The notes: a model not told the origin generated them from the letters alone. Counted from the first letter of the stretch, positions 25,651-33,392 are shown. The stretch: 34,967 bases of DNA from Clostridiales bacterium (GCA_012719035.1 JAAYBD010000024.1:1-34967); one strand, 5' to 3'. Numbers and translations are program-made.

Positions 25651-26494
25651 TACTGCTCTTCAAATAGAACGAACTGCCGCAGGTTTCGTAGCTGCCAGCG
25701 CAAATGTGCTATTTGATTCTATCGTATATTCCAACGGCAATATCACTTACAATCCCGCCACCGGATTCATTACCTTTAAGGAATCCGGACAGTATAAATT
25801 GAACTGGTGGGTAGCTACACAATCTTCTGTATCGACCATGGGCATCGGATTTGCGTTGGTTTCATCGCAAGAAGACACCATAATCGGCAATTCGCCAATC
25901 AAAACAGGAGAAGTGGGCGGAGTTGGCGTCATAAAGGTTGTAACAGCGCCTGTAAACGTAGAATTGAGGAATATCAGCGACGCAACAATTTATTATCCAA
26001 CAGTTGTCCCAGTCAAAGCATCTTTGGCTGTAATTGGAATAGATGATATGGGAATAACCGGTCCCACAGGTCCGACAGGTCCGACGGGCGACATCGGTCC
26101 CACAGGTCCGATAGGACCCACGGGTGACCTCGGTCCCGCAGGTCCAACCGGTCCCGAACCAATACAGGCTTATGGCTATGTTTATACGCCTGTTTCGGGA
26201 TCGAGCTGGGCTGCGGAACAGGGAAATAATCTTGTGTTTATGGAAAACGGGCCTCTGGTCAATGTGACACATATTGTGGAGACCAGTGAAATCAATATTT
26301 TGGAAGACGGTGATTATAAGATACACTATACGTTTGTTTTAACAGAGCCGTCAGATATGGTCCTGTCCTTGGCGGTTAACGGCGTGGTGGCAGTCTCCAC
26401 CTCTATCCCAACCGGAAATGAAGCCGGCGAGTTTTCAGATCCATCGATTCTGTCCTTGACGGCAGGAGATGTTGTAACCTTGCGCATCGATTAG
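25643..26494 (+). CDS. collagen-like surface protein with two putative jelly-roll domains
   Basis: This protein of 283 aa has a beta-rich domain at residues about 1-135 (ending [10 protein letters not shown]), 12 Gly-X-Y triplets at 137-172 (mainly GPT, with GDI, GPI, GDL and GPA) and a second beta-rich domain to the end. Both flanking domains have the look of C1q/TNF-like trimeric jelly rolls as in BclA-type exosporium proteins, so a dumbbell trimer is plausible. The Thr-rich triplets are typical of glycosylated bacterial collagens. There is no signal peptide, sortase motif or membrane helix, which fits assembly on the spore from the mother cell. ATG 25643 has GGAGG 5 bases upstream. Confidence 0.8.
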   Translation: MSNTALQIERTAAGFVAASANVLFDSIVYSNGNITYNPATGFITFKESGQYKLNWWVATQSSVSTMGIGFALVSSQEDTIIGNSPIKTGEVGGVGVIKVVTAPVNVELRNISDATIYYPTVVPVKASLAVIGIDDMGITGPTGPTGPTGDIGPTGPIGPTGDLGPAGPTGPEPIQAYGYVYTPVSGSSWAAEQGNNLVFMENGPLVNVTHIVETSEINILEDGDYKIHYTFVLTEPSDMVLSLAVNGVVAVSTSIPTGNEAGEFSDPSILSLTAGDVVTLRID

Positions 26495-26530
26495 CCCTTT
26501 CGGAAAAAACCAAATGGGAGGAAAGCAGAC

Positions 26531-27418
26531 ATGAAAGTAAAAACGCATGAAAGCGCAGTGAAAACACCGTCTTTCTTTGTCCCAAACCATGGACAATATC
26601 TGCAGGAGGTCCTCTTTGCCGCCTCCGCGAAGCATACGCAGTTTTATTTTATGAAGTCACACATCCTCCACGCTATGGAGTGTGCTGCGGATGAAACGGA
26701 CGGGATGCGGGGCGTCGCTTTGTCGCTGGGGTTTGTGAACGCAAATCTCGATTTATCCGTGCAGGGCGCCGAGCCATACGAGGGAAAGGTCAATTATTTT
26801 AAGGGGAACAAGGCAGATGAATGGAAAAGCAATATCTCCACCTATGGGGAATTAAGCTATAACGAGGTATGGGAAGGCATCAGCCTCAGCATCCGGCACA
26901 CGGAAAAAGGGATCAAGCTTGACTGGCATATCGCGGCGGGAACAAATCCCGACGCCATCCGGTTGACCTGCGAGGGCGCGGAGAGCCTGTCCGTTGGCGA
27001 CGGCGGCAGCCTTGTGCTTGCCCACCCATACGGCGAAGTGCGCGAGGAAGCCCCGGTTGCCTATCAAATGAAAGACTGTCAGCGTGTGGATATACCTTGC
27101 GGTTACCGCCTGGACGGAACACTCTCTTATGGATTCTGGCTTGGCGAAGGCTACGACTCCGACCGTGAGCTCATCATCGACCCCCTGTTGCCCTACGCGA
27201 CGTATTTGGGAGGAAGTCTCGACGATCATGCCGTTGACATAGCGGTAGACGCCGAAGGTTGTGCCTATATTACAGGTTATACGCTTTCTAATGATTTTCC
27301 CGTCACATCTGGTGCTTTTCAAACAACCCTTCCAAAAGGTACTTCGGCGTTTATCACAAAGATCAGCCCGGACGGCAGCCAACTAATCTATTCCACCTAT
27401 CTTGGGGGGGAGTACTGA
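26531..27418 (+). CDS. SBBP-repeat surface protein, N-terminal part before frameshift
   Basis: This 295-codon frame opens at ATG 26531 behind GGGAGGA. Residues about 10-225 form the domain usually found ahead of SBBP repeats: NHGQYLQEV, NEVWEGISLSIRH, GTNPDAIRLTCEG and LIIDPLLPYATYLGGS. Then comes the first SBBP (beta-propeller-type) repeat with ITGYTLSNDFPVTSGAFQTT. In the next copy the frame stops right after YSTYLGG because of one extra G in a run of seven. The rest of the protein continues in the next frame from 27402. The codons are GC-richer than in nearby genes, possibly from transfer. No signal peptide is seen. Confidence 0.8.
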   Translation: MKVKTHESAVKTPSFFVPNHGQYLQEVLFAASAKHTQFYFMKSHILHAMECAADETDGMRGVALSLGFVNANLDLSVQGAEPYEGKVNYFKGNKADEWKSNISTYGELSYNEVWEGISLSIRHTEKGIKLDWHIAAGTNPDAIRLTCEGAESLSVGDGGSLVLAHPYGEVREEAPVAYQMKDCQRVDIPCGYRLDGTLSYGFWLGEGYDSDRELIIDPLLPYATYLGGSLDDHAVDIAVDAEGCAYITGYTLSNDFPVTSGAFQTTLPKGTSAFITKISPDGSQLIYSTYLGGEY

Positions 27419-28601
27419 TGAAACGTATAGCTCGTCAATTGCGATAGACAGTGCCGGCCACGCCTACGTTGCCGGTTCAACATCGGAGACTGATTTCCCC
27501 GTTACGGCAGGGGCGTTTCAGACAAGTAAAAAGGGGGTACAAGATTGCTTCGTCACCAAGCTTTCGCCGAATGGCGCAAGTCTTGTGTATTCCACCTATC
27601 TTGGCGGCAGCGAAAACGATAACGCTTATTCTATCCGGGTGGACACGAATGGCTCCGCTTATGTGAGCGGGAGAGCCGGCTCGGATTTTCCCATTACGCC
27701 AGGGGTGTTTCAAGAGTCTCTCGCCGGGGATGAGGATGGATTTATCTCCAAGTTCTCCGCGGACGGCACGGCGCTGATTTATTCCACCTATCTTGGCGGT
27801 TCCATCGCTCTTAACCGTGCCGTATCATTTATAAGCGCAATTACCATCGACACGGCGGGCAACGTATACGCCACGGGCCCAACCAGCGCCTCAAACTTCC
27901 CCGTAACCCCCGGCGCGTTTCAGACAACCTTAAAGGGCGATTCCAGCACATTTGTAACGAAAATTTCATCGGACTTTTCCAGTCTCGTTTATTCGACCTA
28001 TGTAGGAGGCAGTGGTTATGACAATTTTAGCATAGGTATCTGTATAGATGAGCAAGGAAACGCCTATGTGACAGGCTATACTAAATCCCCCGATTTCCCG
28101 GTTACGCCCGGCGCGGCGCAGGGTTCCTACGGTGGCAATGGAGACGCTTATGTGTTTAAATTGTCGGCTGATGGCTCCGCATTGGCTTACAGCACCTATT
28201 TAGGCGGCAGTTCTGATGACACCGGATGCGCAATAACACTGGCTTCCGGCAACCGTGCATACGTATCCGGTTATACGTATTCATCCAACTTCCCGACAAC
28301 CCCATGGGTATCCCCTACCGCACTGCATGGTGATAGAGCCGCTTTTCTCGCGATAATATCTGAGGACGGAACCTTTTTTATTGCTTCCAACTATATTGGC
28401 GGGGATAATGAGAGCAAAGCCTCAGGCATTACTCTCGGTACGGATGGCAGCGTTTATATTACGGGCTCTACAAATTCAACCAACTTTCCGGTCACGCCGG
28501 GCGCGTTTCAAACTACCAATCACGGAGGCTTTGACGCATTTGTATACCGCACAAAGTTTGCGATGTACGCAAAATCCTCCGTGACAATAACGAAGCTTTA
28601 G
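27402..28601 (+). CDS. SBBP-repeat surface protein, C-terminal part after frameshift
   Basis: This frame continues the gene that begins at 26531. It resumes exactly mid-repeat (GGSTDETYSSSIAIDSAG) and carries six further SBBP repeats of about 60-66 residues, each with a YSTYLGGS-like start, an AID..GNAYVTG strand and a FPVTPGAFQTT loop. The seventh copy ends near VYRTKF and a short tail closes the protein. The TTG at 27402 is not a real start because it has no ribosome site; expression needs the frame to be restored. Seven repeats in total would suit a beta-propeller. A terminator follows at 28727-28755. Confidence 0.78.
   Translation: MGGSTDETYSSSIAIDSAGHAYVAGSTSETDFPVTAGAFQTSKKGVQDCFVTKLSPNGASLVYSTYLGGSENDNAYSIRVDTNGSAYVSGRAGSDFPITPGVFQESLAGDEDGFISKFSADGTALIYSTYLGGSIALNRAVSFISAITIDTAGNVYATGPTSASNFPVTPGAFQTTLKGDSSTFVTKISSDFSSLVYSTYVGGSGYDNFSIGICIDEQGNAYVTGYTKSPDFPVTPGAAQGSYGGNGDAYVFKLSADGSALAYSTYLGGSSDDTGCAITLASGNRAYVSGYTYSSNFPTTPWVSPTALHGDRAAFLAIISEDGTFFIASNYIGGDNESKASGITLGTDGSVYITGSTNSTNFPVTPGAFQTTNHGGFDAFVYRTKFAMYAKSSVTITKL
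27404..27410 (+). repeat. G7 homopolymer at the SBBP frameshift
   Basis: Seven consecutive G lie at the point where the frame is lost. With six G the reading frame is continuous (LGGSTDE), so one surplus base explains the break. Confidence 0.85.
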
Positions 28602-28726
28602 GTTTTCGTGTTCAGGTGACGCGGAGTCAATACACGATATCGGATTGCCGGGTGATGCTTTGTGTGTGAATGATCGAATTTATAGCGGTTGCATTTTATA
28701 ACGCTAAATTTCCATAGAAAACAAAA

Positions 28727-28755
28727 AAGCCGCCTCAATAGGCGGCTTAATTTTT
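28727..28755 (+). terminator. terminator after the SBBP gene
   Basis: The stem AAGCCGCC/GGCGGCTT with loop TCAATA is followed by AATTTTT; a run of A on the other side makes it partly bidirectional. Confidence 0.85.
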
Positions 28756-28766
28756 GCCCTAAAATG

Positions 28767-28797
28767 CTAAAAAGCCCAGTAATACTGGACTTTTTAG
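28767..28797 (-). terminator. terminator-like hairpin on the minus strand
   Basis: CTAAAAAG and CTTTTTAG enclose CCAGT/ACTGG. In minus-strand RNA the one internal difference is a U-G pair, while on the plus strand it is a C-A mismatch, so the structure is better for a minus-strand transcript. TTTTTAGCATTTT follows on that strand. It implies a minus-strand transcript arriving from 28800-29050. Confidence 0.6.
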
Positions 28798-28799
28798 TG

Positions 28800-28824
28800 C
28801 GTCAACATTGATACAATGTTGACG
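28800..28824. repeat. perfect 25-base palindrome
   Basis: CGTCAACATTG-ATA-CAATGTTGACG has 11-bp perfect arms. It lies between the SBBP terminators and the arsenic operon. It may be an operator, a hairpin at the 3' end of a minus-strand RNA, or the end of a small element. Confidence 0.75.
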
Positions 28825-29011
28825 TTTGTTTTTGGAGAAGAACACGAGTTTGATACAAAATGCACCCGGTAGCCTCGTTCCCGTTTGTTCCGTGTGCTGG
28901 GTGAACACCCTCGGCTTTTTCCGGTTTTTGTACTACTTCTGTTTGCTGGTGAACACACTTTACGTTTTCGCTAAAATTGTTAGAGAAACTCTCTACTAAT
29001 TTTATCGGCAA
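28802..29011 (-). other. minus-strand open stretch, probably a remnant
   Basis: A 69-codon frame with a TTG start at 29011 lacks a ribosome site, and its 3' end runs into the palindrome. The translation (for example KAEGVHPAHGTNGNEATG) looks protein-like, but I cannot name it. The frame has no upstream ATG before a stop. It may be a remnant of a mobile-element gene, or the DNA may be a structured RNA; GGGTGAACACCC is a further short palindrome here. Confidence 0.3.
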
Positions 29012-29074
29012 AATCGCATGTACAATGAAAATGCTAAGGCCATTACTTAATCGTATGAAATTGTCCTAAACATA

Positions 29075-29103
29075 TTGACAAATTTTGATTTGACGCATAT
29101 AAT
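29075..29103 (+). promoter_or_regulatory. consensus promoter of the ars operon
   Basis: TTGACA (29075-29080), a 17-base spacer and TATAAT (29098-29103) match the vegetative consensus at all 12 positions. It lies 37 bases before the arsR start. Confidence 0.9.
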
Positions 29104-29111
29104 AATAACAT

Positions 29112-29127
29112 ATCGAATAATTTTGAT
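29112..29127 (+). promoter_or_regulatory. ArsR operator at the main promoter
   Basis: ATCGAA-TAAT-TTTGAT, within the longer CATATC...GATATG inverted repeat, matches the ATCAA-N6-TTGAT type of ArsR box. It lies just downstream of the -10, so bound ArsR would block transcription until As(III) or Sb(III) releases it. Confidence 0.75.
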
Positions 29128-29140
29128 ATGAGGTGATGAT

Positions 29141-29455
29141 TTGGCAACCGTTTATGAGGAACACGCAAGGATATTTAAAGCATTTTGCGATGAAAAACGC
29201 TTGCGAATACTTGAACTACTGCGCGGCGGAGAAAAATGTGCCTGCGTTTTGTTGGAACAGCTGGATTTGGGACAATCGGGACTTTCCTATCACATGAAGA
29301 TTCTTGTTGAATCGGGTGTTGTGGAAAGCCGACAGGAAGGCAAATGGACGCACTACAAGATCAGTGAAAAAGGCAGTTCTTATGCTGGTACTTTGCTGAA
29401 GGAGCTGACAACACCGAACGCGATTAAAGAAGAAAAAGACTGCTGCAAAAAATAA
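29141..29455 (+). CDS. arsR: ArsR-family arsenic-responsive repressor
   Basis: This winged-helix repressor of 104 aa has metalloid-binding cysteines in KCACVLLEQ (Cys33 and Cys35, the CxC of helix alpha-3), plus Cys16 and a C-terminal CC pair. The recognition helix region is LGQSGLSYHMKILVESGVV. The start is TTG 29141 behind GAGGTGAT. It is the first gene of the arsenic operon and very likely autoregulated through the palindrome at 29112-29127. A short hairpin (29454-29473) follows the stop; its T-run side is on the minus strand. Confidence 0.93.
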   Translation: MATVYEEHARIFKAFCDEKRLRILELLRGGEKCACVLLEQLDLGQSGLSYHMKILVESGVVESRQEGKWTHYKISEKGSSYAGTLLKELTTPNAIKEEKDCCKK

Positions 29456-29489
29456 GCCATCTGATGATGGCTTAAAAACAGTAGAACAC

Positions 29490-29505
29490 ATCAAAATTAT
29501 TTGAT
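29490..29505 (+). promoter_or_regulatory. second ArsR-type operator, between arsR and the permease gene
   Basis: ATCAAA-ATTA-TTTGAT is a perfect 16-base palindrome and an even better ArsR box than the first. A TATTAT just after it (29505-29510) could be a weak -10, so the permease and later genes may have their own ArsR-controlled start. Confidence 0.65.
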
Positions 29506-29542
29506 ATTATTGTCCTTTTATTGAAAGTGAGGCTTATATCCT

Positions 29543-30556
29543 ATGCAAATATTAAAAGCAATTTGGGATTTTTTCCAGAATCAAATACTTGGCATGAAAT
29601 GGCTAAACGAACTAATTGGCGCTGGCCTTTCAGCAGTAGGTCTTGACACCACGAATCGCTGGATTGGAAGCATTCAGTTTTTTGTATATGACGTTATAAA
29701 AATTGTTGTTCTTTTATGCTTCCTGATCTTTATTATCAGTTATATTCAGAGCTATTTCCCGCCTGAACGCAGCAAGAAGATATTAGGGCGCTTTCATGGT
29801 ATCGGAGCCAACTCGGTTGCTGCACTGCTCGGAACTGTGACGCCGTTTTGCTCATGTTCATCAATACCGCTTTTTATAGGATTTACATCTGCAGGACTAC
29901 CTTTGGGAGTGACCTTTTCGTTCCTGATATCTTCACCTATGGTAGATCTCGGCTCGCTTGTTCTGCTTATGAGCATTTTCGGCGCAAAGGTTGCTATTTT
30001 ATATGTTATATTCGGGCTTATAATAGCCGTTATCGGTGGTACCATTATCGAGAAAATGCATATGGAAAAGCATGTTGAGAGCTTTATCCTTACTGCCGGA
30101 AGCGTTGATATTGAATCTCCGGATCTGACGAGAAAAGACCGGTTGATCTATGCGAAGGAACAAATGCTATCTACCTTTAAAAAGGTTTTCCCATACATCC
30201 TGATTGGCGTAGGAATAGGAGCAATAATTCATAACTGGATTCCCGAGTCATGGGTAGTATCCCTGCTTGGAAGCAAAAATCCCTTCGGCGTTATCTTAGC
30301 GACGCTTATAGGCGTTCCAATGTATGCAGATATCTTTGGCACGATTCCCATTGCTGAAGCGCTGCTCTCTAAGGGTGCCCAGTTAGGCACAGTACTGTCT
30401 TTCATGATGGGCGTTACTACACTGTCTTTGCCATCCATGATTATGCTTCGAAAGGCAGTTAAGCCGAAACTGCTTGCATTGTTCATTGCTATATGTACAG
30501 TTGGAATTATTATTGTCGGGTATTTATTCAATGCTTTACAGGCACTGATAGTATAG
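29543..30556 (+). CDS. arsP: DUF318/ArsP-type permease
   Basis: This membrane protein of 337 aa has eight or so hydrophobic helices. It carries the family signature TPFCSCSSIPLFIGF with FLISSPMVDLGS, and a second related half with GVPMYADIFGTIPIAEAL. Members include ArsP, an exporter of trivalent organoarsenicals, and uncharacterised permeases linked to small thioredoxins. Here the arsenic context supports an efflux role, but the substrate (organic arsenic or another metal/thiol adduct) is inferred. ATG 29543 has GTGAGG upstream. The next gene starts 13 bases after its stop. Confidence 0.85.
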   Translation: MQILKAIWDFFQNQILGMKWLNELIGAGLSAVGLDTTNRWIGSIQFFVYDVIKIVVLLCFLIFIISYIQSYFPPERSKKILGRFHGIGANSVAALLGTVTPFCSCSSIPLFIGFTSAGLPLGVTFSFLISSPMVDLGSLVLLMSIFGAKVAILYVIFGLIIAVIGGTIIEKMHMEKHVESFILTAGSVDIESPDLTRKDRLIYAKEQMLSTFKKVFPYILIGVGIGAIIHNWIPESWVVSLLGSKNPFGVILATLIGVPMYADIFGTIPIAEALLSKGAQLGTVLSFMMGVTTLSLPSMIMLRKAVKPKLLALFIAICTVGIIIVGYLFNALQALIV

Positions 30557-30569
30557 GAGGAAAGAAATT

Positions 30570-31334
30570 ATGGCAAAAACCTGGTATCCAGTTATCGATT
30601 ATCTTACTTGCATAGAGTGTGGCAGCTGTGTTGCAATGTGCCCTCACAATGTCTATGACACAACAAAAGCTCCATCCCCCATTGTAAAGAATGCGGAAGC
30701 CTGCATCGACCATTGTCATGGCTGCGGCAACCGCTGCCCGGCAGGCGCAATTACTTATGTTGGCGATGATACGGGTTGGACACCGCCAAACGGAAAACGA
30801 ACAGAGGAGGAATCCTGCTGTTCTTGCGGGTGTGGAACGGATATAAAAAAGAAAATTTTCGTGGAGTATCTATACCTCGACCTTGAGACCTGTGACCGCT
30901 GTATTGGAACGGATAACGTACTTGACGAGGTTATGATGACGATTACGCCTGCACTAAAAATCGCTGGATTTGAAGTAGCATACAATAAAATTGAGATGAA
31001 AACGGCAGAACTCGCAAAGCAATATAAGTTCCTTTCTTCTCCTACGATTCGTGTGAACGGCCAGGACATCTGTCAATCGGTTTCAGAAAACAGCTGCGGT
31101 TGCTGCAGTGACATAAGCGGAACCGATGTGAGCTGTAGGGTGTTTGAGTATAACGAGGAAACTTATGAGGTTCCTCCAAAAGAAATGCTTGCCGAAGCCA
31201 TCCTAAATGTTGCGTTTGGGCAACTTGAAACCCGCTGTTCCTGTGGCGAGTACGAACTACCTGAAAACCTGAGGGAATTCTTTGAGGGAAAGAAAAGCAA
31301 ATCAGGATGCTCATGCGGAGGCAATTGCTGCTGA
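30570..31334 (+). CDS. ferredoxin-DUF2703 fusion with Cys-rich tail
   Basis: In this protein of 254 aa, residues 1-65 hold two ferredoxin-type Cys clusters (C14, 17, 20, 24 and C45, 49, 52, 56) suited to two [4Fe-4S] centres. A Cys-rich linker SCCSCGCG lies at 82-89. A DUF2703 domain follows at about 95-210, with TCDRC (107-111) and a thioredoxin-like SPTIRVNGQDIC. The last ten residues are a Cys-rich tail (GCSCGGNCC). DUF2703 is known from arsenic gene clusters but has no defined role. The fusion suggests electron transfer to a thiol/metalloid site. The start has AGGAGGAA; it lies between the permease and thioredoxin genes. Confidence 0.87.
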   Translation: MAKTWYPVIDYLTCIECGSCVAMCPHNVYDTTKAPSPIVKNAEACIDHCHGCGNRCPAGAITYVGDDTGWTPPNGKRTEEESCCSCGCGTDIKKKIFVEYLYLDLETCDRCIGTDNVLDEVMMTITPALKIAGFEVAYNKIEMKTAELAKQYKFLSSPTIRVNGQDICQSVSENSCGCCSDISGTDVSCRVFEYNEETYEVPPKEMLAEAILNVAFGQLETRCSCGEYELPENLREFFEGKKSKSGCSCGGNCC

Positions 31335-31454
31335 TAGATAATAAAAAAGCAGATAAGAAAAAGCTATTCGTTAAAATATTGGTTCCGGTATAGATTGCAG
31401 TGACACTTACAATTCTATCTTAGAATCTAATAATTTATAAAGGAGATATTGATT

Positions 31455-31805
31455 ATGAGACTGTTTGAAAAGAAAAACAAAAATGAAAAAACAACCTCAT
31501 GCTGCTGTGGCGGCAATTGTGATGCGGAAAGCATGGCAAAAGCGGAAAGCGCAAAATCAGAGGGCGCAAGTGTAAAGGTTTTGGGCAGCGGTTGTGCAAA
31601 ATGCAATCAGCTTGAAGCGGCGACAAAAGCCGCATTGGAGCAGCTCGGGATGGATACGACGATTGACCATGTGACCGACTTCTCACAAATCGCGGCATAT
31701 GGAGTCATGACAACGCCTGCCCTCGTTATTGACGGAAAAGTGGTTTCCTATGGTAAAGTTTTGAAAGCCGAGGAAGTAGTGAAGATTCTGCAGAAGGTCA
31801 GATAG
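31455..31805 (+). CDS. small redox-active thioredoxin (TM0996/MTH895 type) with Cys-rich N-terminus
   Basis: This protein of 116 aa has a glutaredoxin-like thioredoxin fold from about residue 38, with active site CAKC (47-50) and the cis-Pro loop MTTPALVIDG. The N-terminus adds a basic stretch and a Cys-rich segment SCCCGGNC, resembling the tail of the preceding protein. It may reduce ArsC or shuttle electrons to the permease or DUF2703 protein. ATG 31455 is preferred because AGGAG lies 9 bases upstream; a TTG at 31449 is too close to it. A gap of 120 bases before it may hold a weak promoter, but I see no clear one. Confidence 0.88.
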   Translation: MRLFEKKNKNEKTTSCCCGGNCDAESMAKAESAKSEGASVKVLGSGCAKCNQLEAATKAALEQLGMDTTIDHVTDFSQIAAYGVMTTPALVIDGKVVSYGKVLKAEEVVKILQKVR

Positions 31806-31822
31806 AATTAGGAGGCTTTCAT

Positions 31823-32872
31823 ATGAAAAAGAGCAAAAATACCGGAATCGGTTTTTTTGAAAAATATCTCACGTTGTGGGTTATTTTGTGTATGATCGTA
31901 GGAGTACTGATTGGCAAATTTCTTCCTGGTGTCCCCGCATTTCTCGGGCGCTTCGAGTATGCCAATGTATCCATTCCAATTGCCATACTCATTTGGCTCA
32001 TGATCTATCCCATGATGCTTAAGGTCGATTTTCAAAGCATAAAGAATGTGGGTAAAAACCCAAAAGGGCTATTTGTAACATGGGTGACAAACTGGCTGAT
32101 AAAGCCGTTTACTATGTTTGGTATCGCTTGGCTATTTTTCTTTGTGATTTTCAAAACCCTTATCCCTGCAGAGCTTGCGAAGGACTATCTTGCAGGTGCT
32201 ATACTTCTTGGAGCTGCCCCCTGTACAGCAATGGTATTCGTATGGAGTCATCTGACAAATGGCAACGCCGCATATACAGTGGTGCAGGTTGCAACCAATG
32301 ACTTAATTATTCTTATTGCTTTTACTCCGATTGTTGCGTTTCTGCTTGGGGTAGGCGGCGTATCTATTCCATGGGACACGCTGATTCTATCGGTAGTTTT
32401 GTTTGTTGTAATTCCTCTTGCAGGAGGAGTGATAACCCGAAACTATGTTACCAAGAAACACGGTCTGGAATATTTTCAGAACCGCTTCATTCCGAAGTTC
32501 GGAAATGTCACAATCGTTGGTCTTCTTTTAACCCTGGTTATCATTTTTTCATTCCAGGGCAATGTAATCCTGGATAACCCGCTGCACATAGTTCTGATCG
32601 CAATACCCCTGATTATACAGACATTCCTAATTTTCTTCATTGCTTATCTTGCAAGCAAGGCATTAAAGCTGCCTCATGATATCGCCGCACCGGCTGGTAT
32701 GATAGGCGCGTCTAATTTCTTTGAGCTTGCTGTCGCAGTTGCAATCTCTCTTTTTGGTACGCAAAGTCCCGCGGCGCTTGCAACTATAGTTGGTGTTCTA
32801 ACCGAGGTGCCGGTCATGCTGATACTCGTAAAAATTGCAAACAATACGAAAGGATGGTTCAAGCATGAGTAA
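31823..32872 (+). CDS. acr3: arsenite efflux permease ACR3
   Basis: This As(III) exporter of 349 aa belongs to the BART/ACR3 family and has ten predicted membrane helices. The essential-cysteine motif is GAAPCTAMVFVWS, and the second conserved half-site is in GASNFFELAVAVAISLFG. It uses the proton motive force to expel arsenite. AGGAGG precedes ATG 31823. Its stop overlaps the arsC start by 8 bases (ATGAGTAA), so efflux and reduction are translationally coupled. Confidence 0.96.
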   Translation: MKKSKNTGIGFFEKYLTLWVILCMIVGVLIGKFLPGVPAFLGRFEYANVSIPIAILIWLMIYPMMLKVDFQSIKNVGKNPKGLFVTWVTNWLIKPFTMFGIAWLFFFVIFKTLIPAELAKDYLAGAILLGAAPCTAMVFVWSHLTNGNAAYTVVQVATNDLIILIAFTPIVAFLLGVGGVSIPWDTLILSVVLFVVIPLAGGVITRNYVTKKHGLEYFQNRFIPKFGNVTIVGLLLTLVIIFSFQGNVILDNPLHIVLIAIPLIIQTFLIFFIAYLASKALKLPHDIAAPAGMIGASNFFELAVAVAISLFGTQSPAALATIVGVLTEVPVMLILVKIANNTKGWFKHE

Positions 32873-33266
32873 ACCTAAGGTCGCTTTTATTTGCGTTCAT
32901 AACTCTTGTCGAAGCCATATTGCCGAAGCACTGGGCAAAGATTTGGCAAGCGATATTTTTGAAAGCTATTCTGCAGGGACTGAAACCAAGCCGCAAATTA
33001 ATCAAGATGCGGTAAGACTTATGAAAAAACTATATGGAATCGATATGGAAGCAACTCAGCGATCCAAATTGCTTGAGGAACTTCCGCCGATTGATGTAGT
33101 TGTAACAATGGGCTGCAACGTTGAATGTCCATATCTGCCATGCAAGCGCAGGGAGGATTGGGGCCTTGACGATCCAACCGGAAAATCCGATGATGAATTT
33201 ATTACAGTTATAAAAAAAATTGAATCAAAAATCCTGTCGTTGAAAGCGGAACTGGGAGTTTTATAA
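32865..33266 (+). CDS. arsC: arsenate reductase, thioredoxin-coupled (LMW-PTP type)
   Basis: This cytosolic protein of 133 aa reduces arsenate to arsenite for export by ACR3. The P-loop CVHNSCR (C10-R16, CX5R) holds the nucleophilic cysteine. The redox relay cysteines are in CNVECPYLPC (C84, C88, C93), and DDPTGKSDDEF contains the catalytic-aspartate region. The ATG at 32865 overlaps the acr3 end; the open frame starts earlier at 32835 only by chance. The small thioredoxin of the same operon is a likely reductant. Confidence 0.95.
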   Translation: MSKPKVAFICVHNSCRSHIAEALGKDLASDIFESYSAGTETKPQINQDAVRLMKKLYGIDMEATQRSKLLEELPPIDVVVTMGCNVECPYLPCKRREDWGLDDPTGKSDDEFITVIKKIESKILSLKAELGVL

Positions 33267-33362
33267 GTCTTGTCAAAATCTGAACGGATTGAAAATAGTA
33301 TCAAAGTACAAAAGGGGCTATGAAATTAACATAGCTAAATTAAGATAAGGCGGGTATCGATT

Positions 33363-33392
33363 TTGAAAACAAAGGTACTGTTTATATGTTCC
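33363..33392 (+). pseudogene. 5' stub of a second LMW-phosphatase/arsC-like gene, cut at the P-loop
   Basis: A TTG at 33363 behind GGCGGG opens a frame whose first ten codons read MKTKVLFICS. This matches the start of the LMW tyrosine phosphatase/ArsC family up to the nucleophilic cysteine, and the nearby arsC has KPKVAFIC at the same position. The expected CX5R loop is missing: the frame then reads nonsense (LTYSV) that is antisense to the 3' end of the recombinase gene. The break lies at about 33389-33393. The match is only about nine residues, so it is suggestive rather than proven. Confidence 0.5.

Noticed and set aside
26055-26160. Repeated GGTCC-type units considered as a DNA tandem repeat
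   Set aside because: They encode the Gly-Pro-Thr triplets of the collagen-like stalk, so protein coding explains them.
27230-28560. Regular DNA repeats, considered as a CRISPR-like or tandem repeat array
   Set aside because: The period of about 180-200 bases matches protein SBBP repeats; the DNA copies are too diverged for CRISPR.
29454-29473. Hairpin after arsR as a plus-strand terminator
   Set aside because: The T-run lies on the minus-strand side; in the plus direction an A-run follows, so it would not terminate ars transcription.
33317-33335. GCTATG/CATAGC hairpin after arsC as the operon terminator
   Set aside because: Only six base pairs and no T-run; too weak to call.
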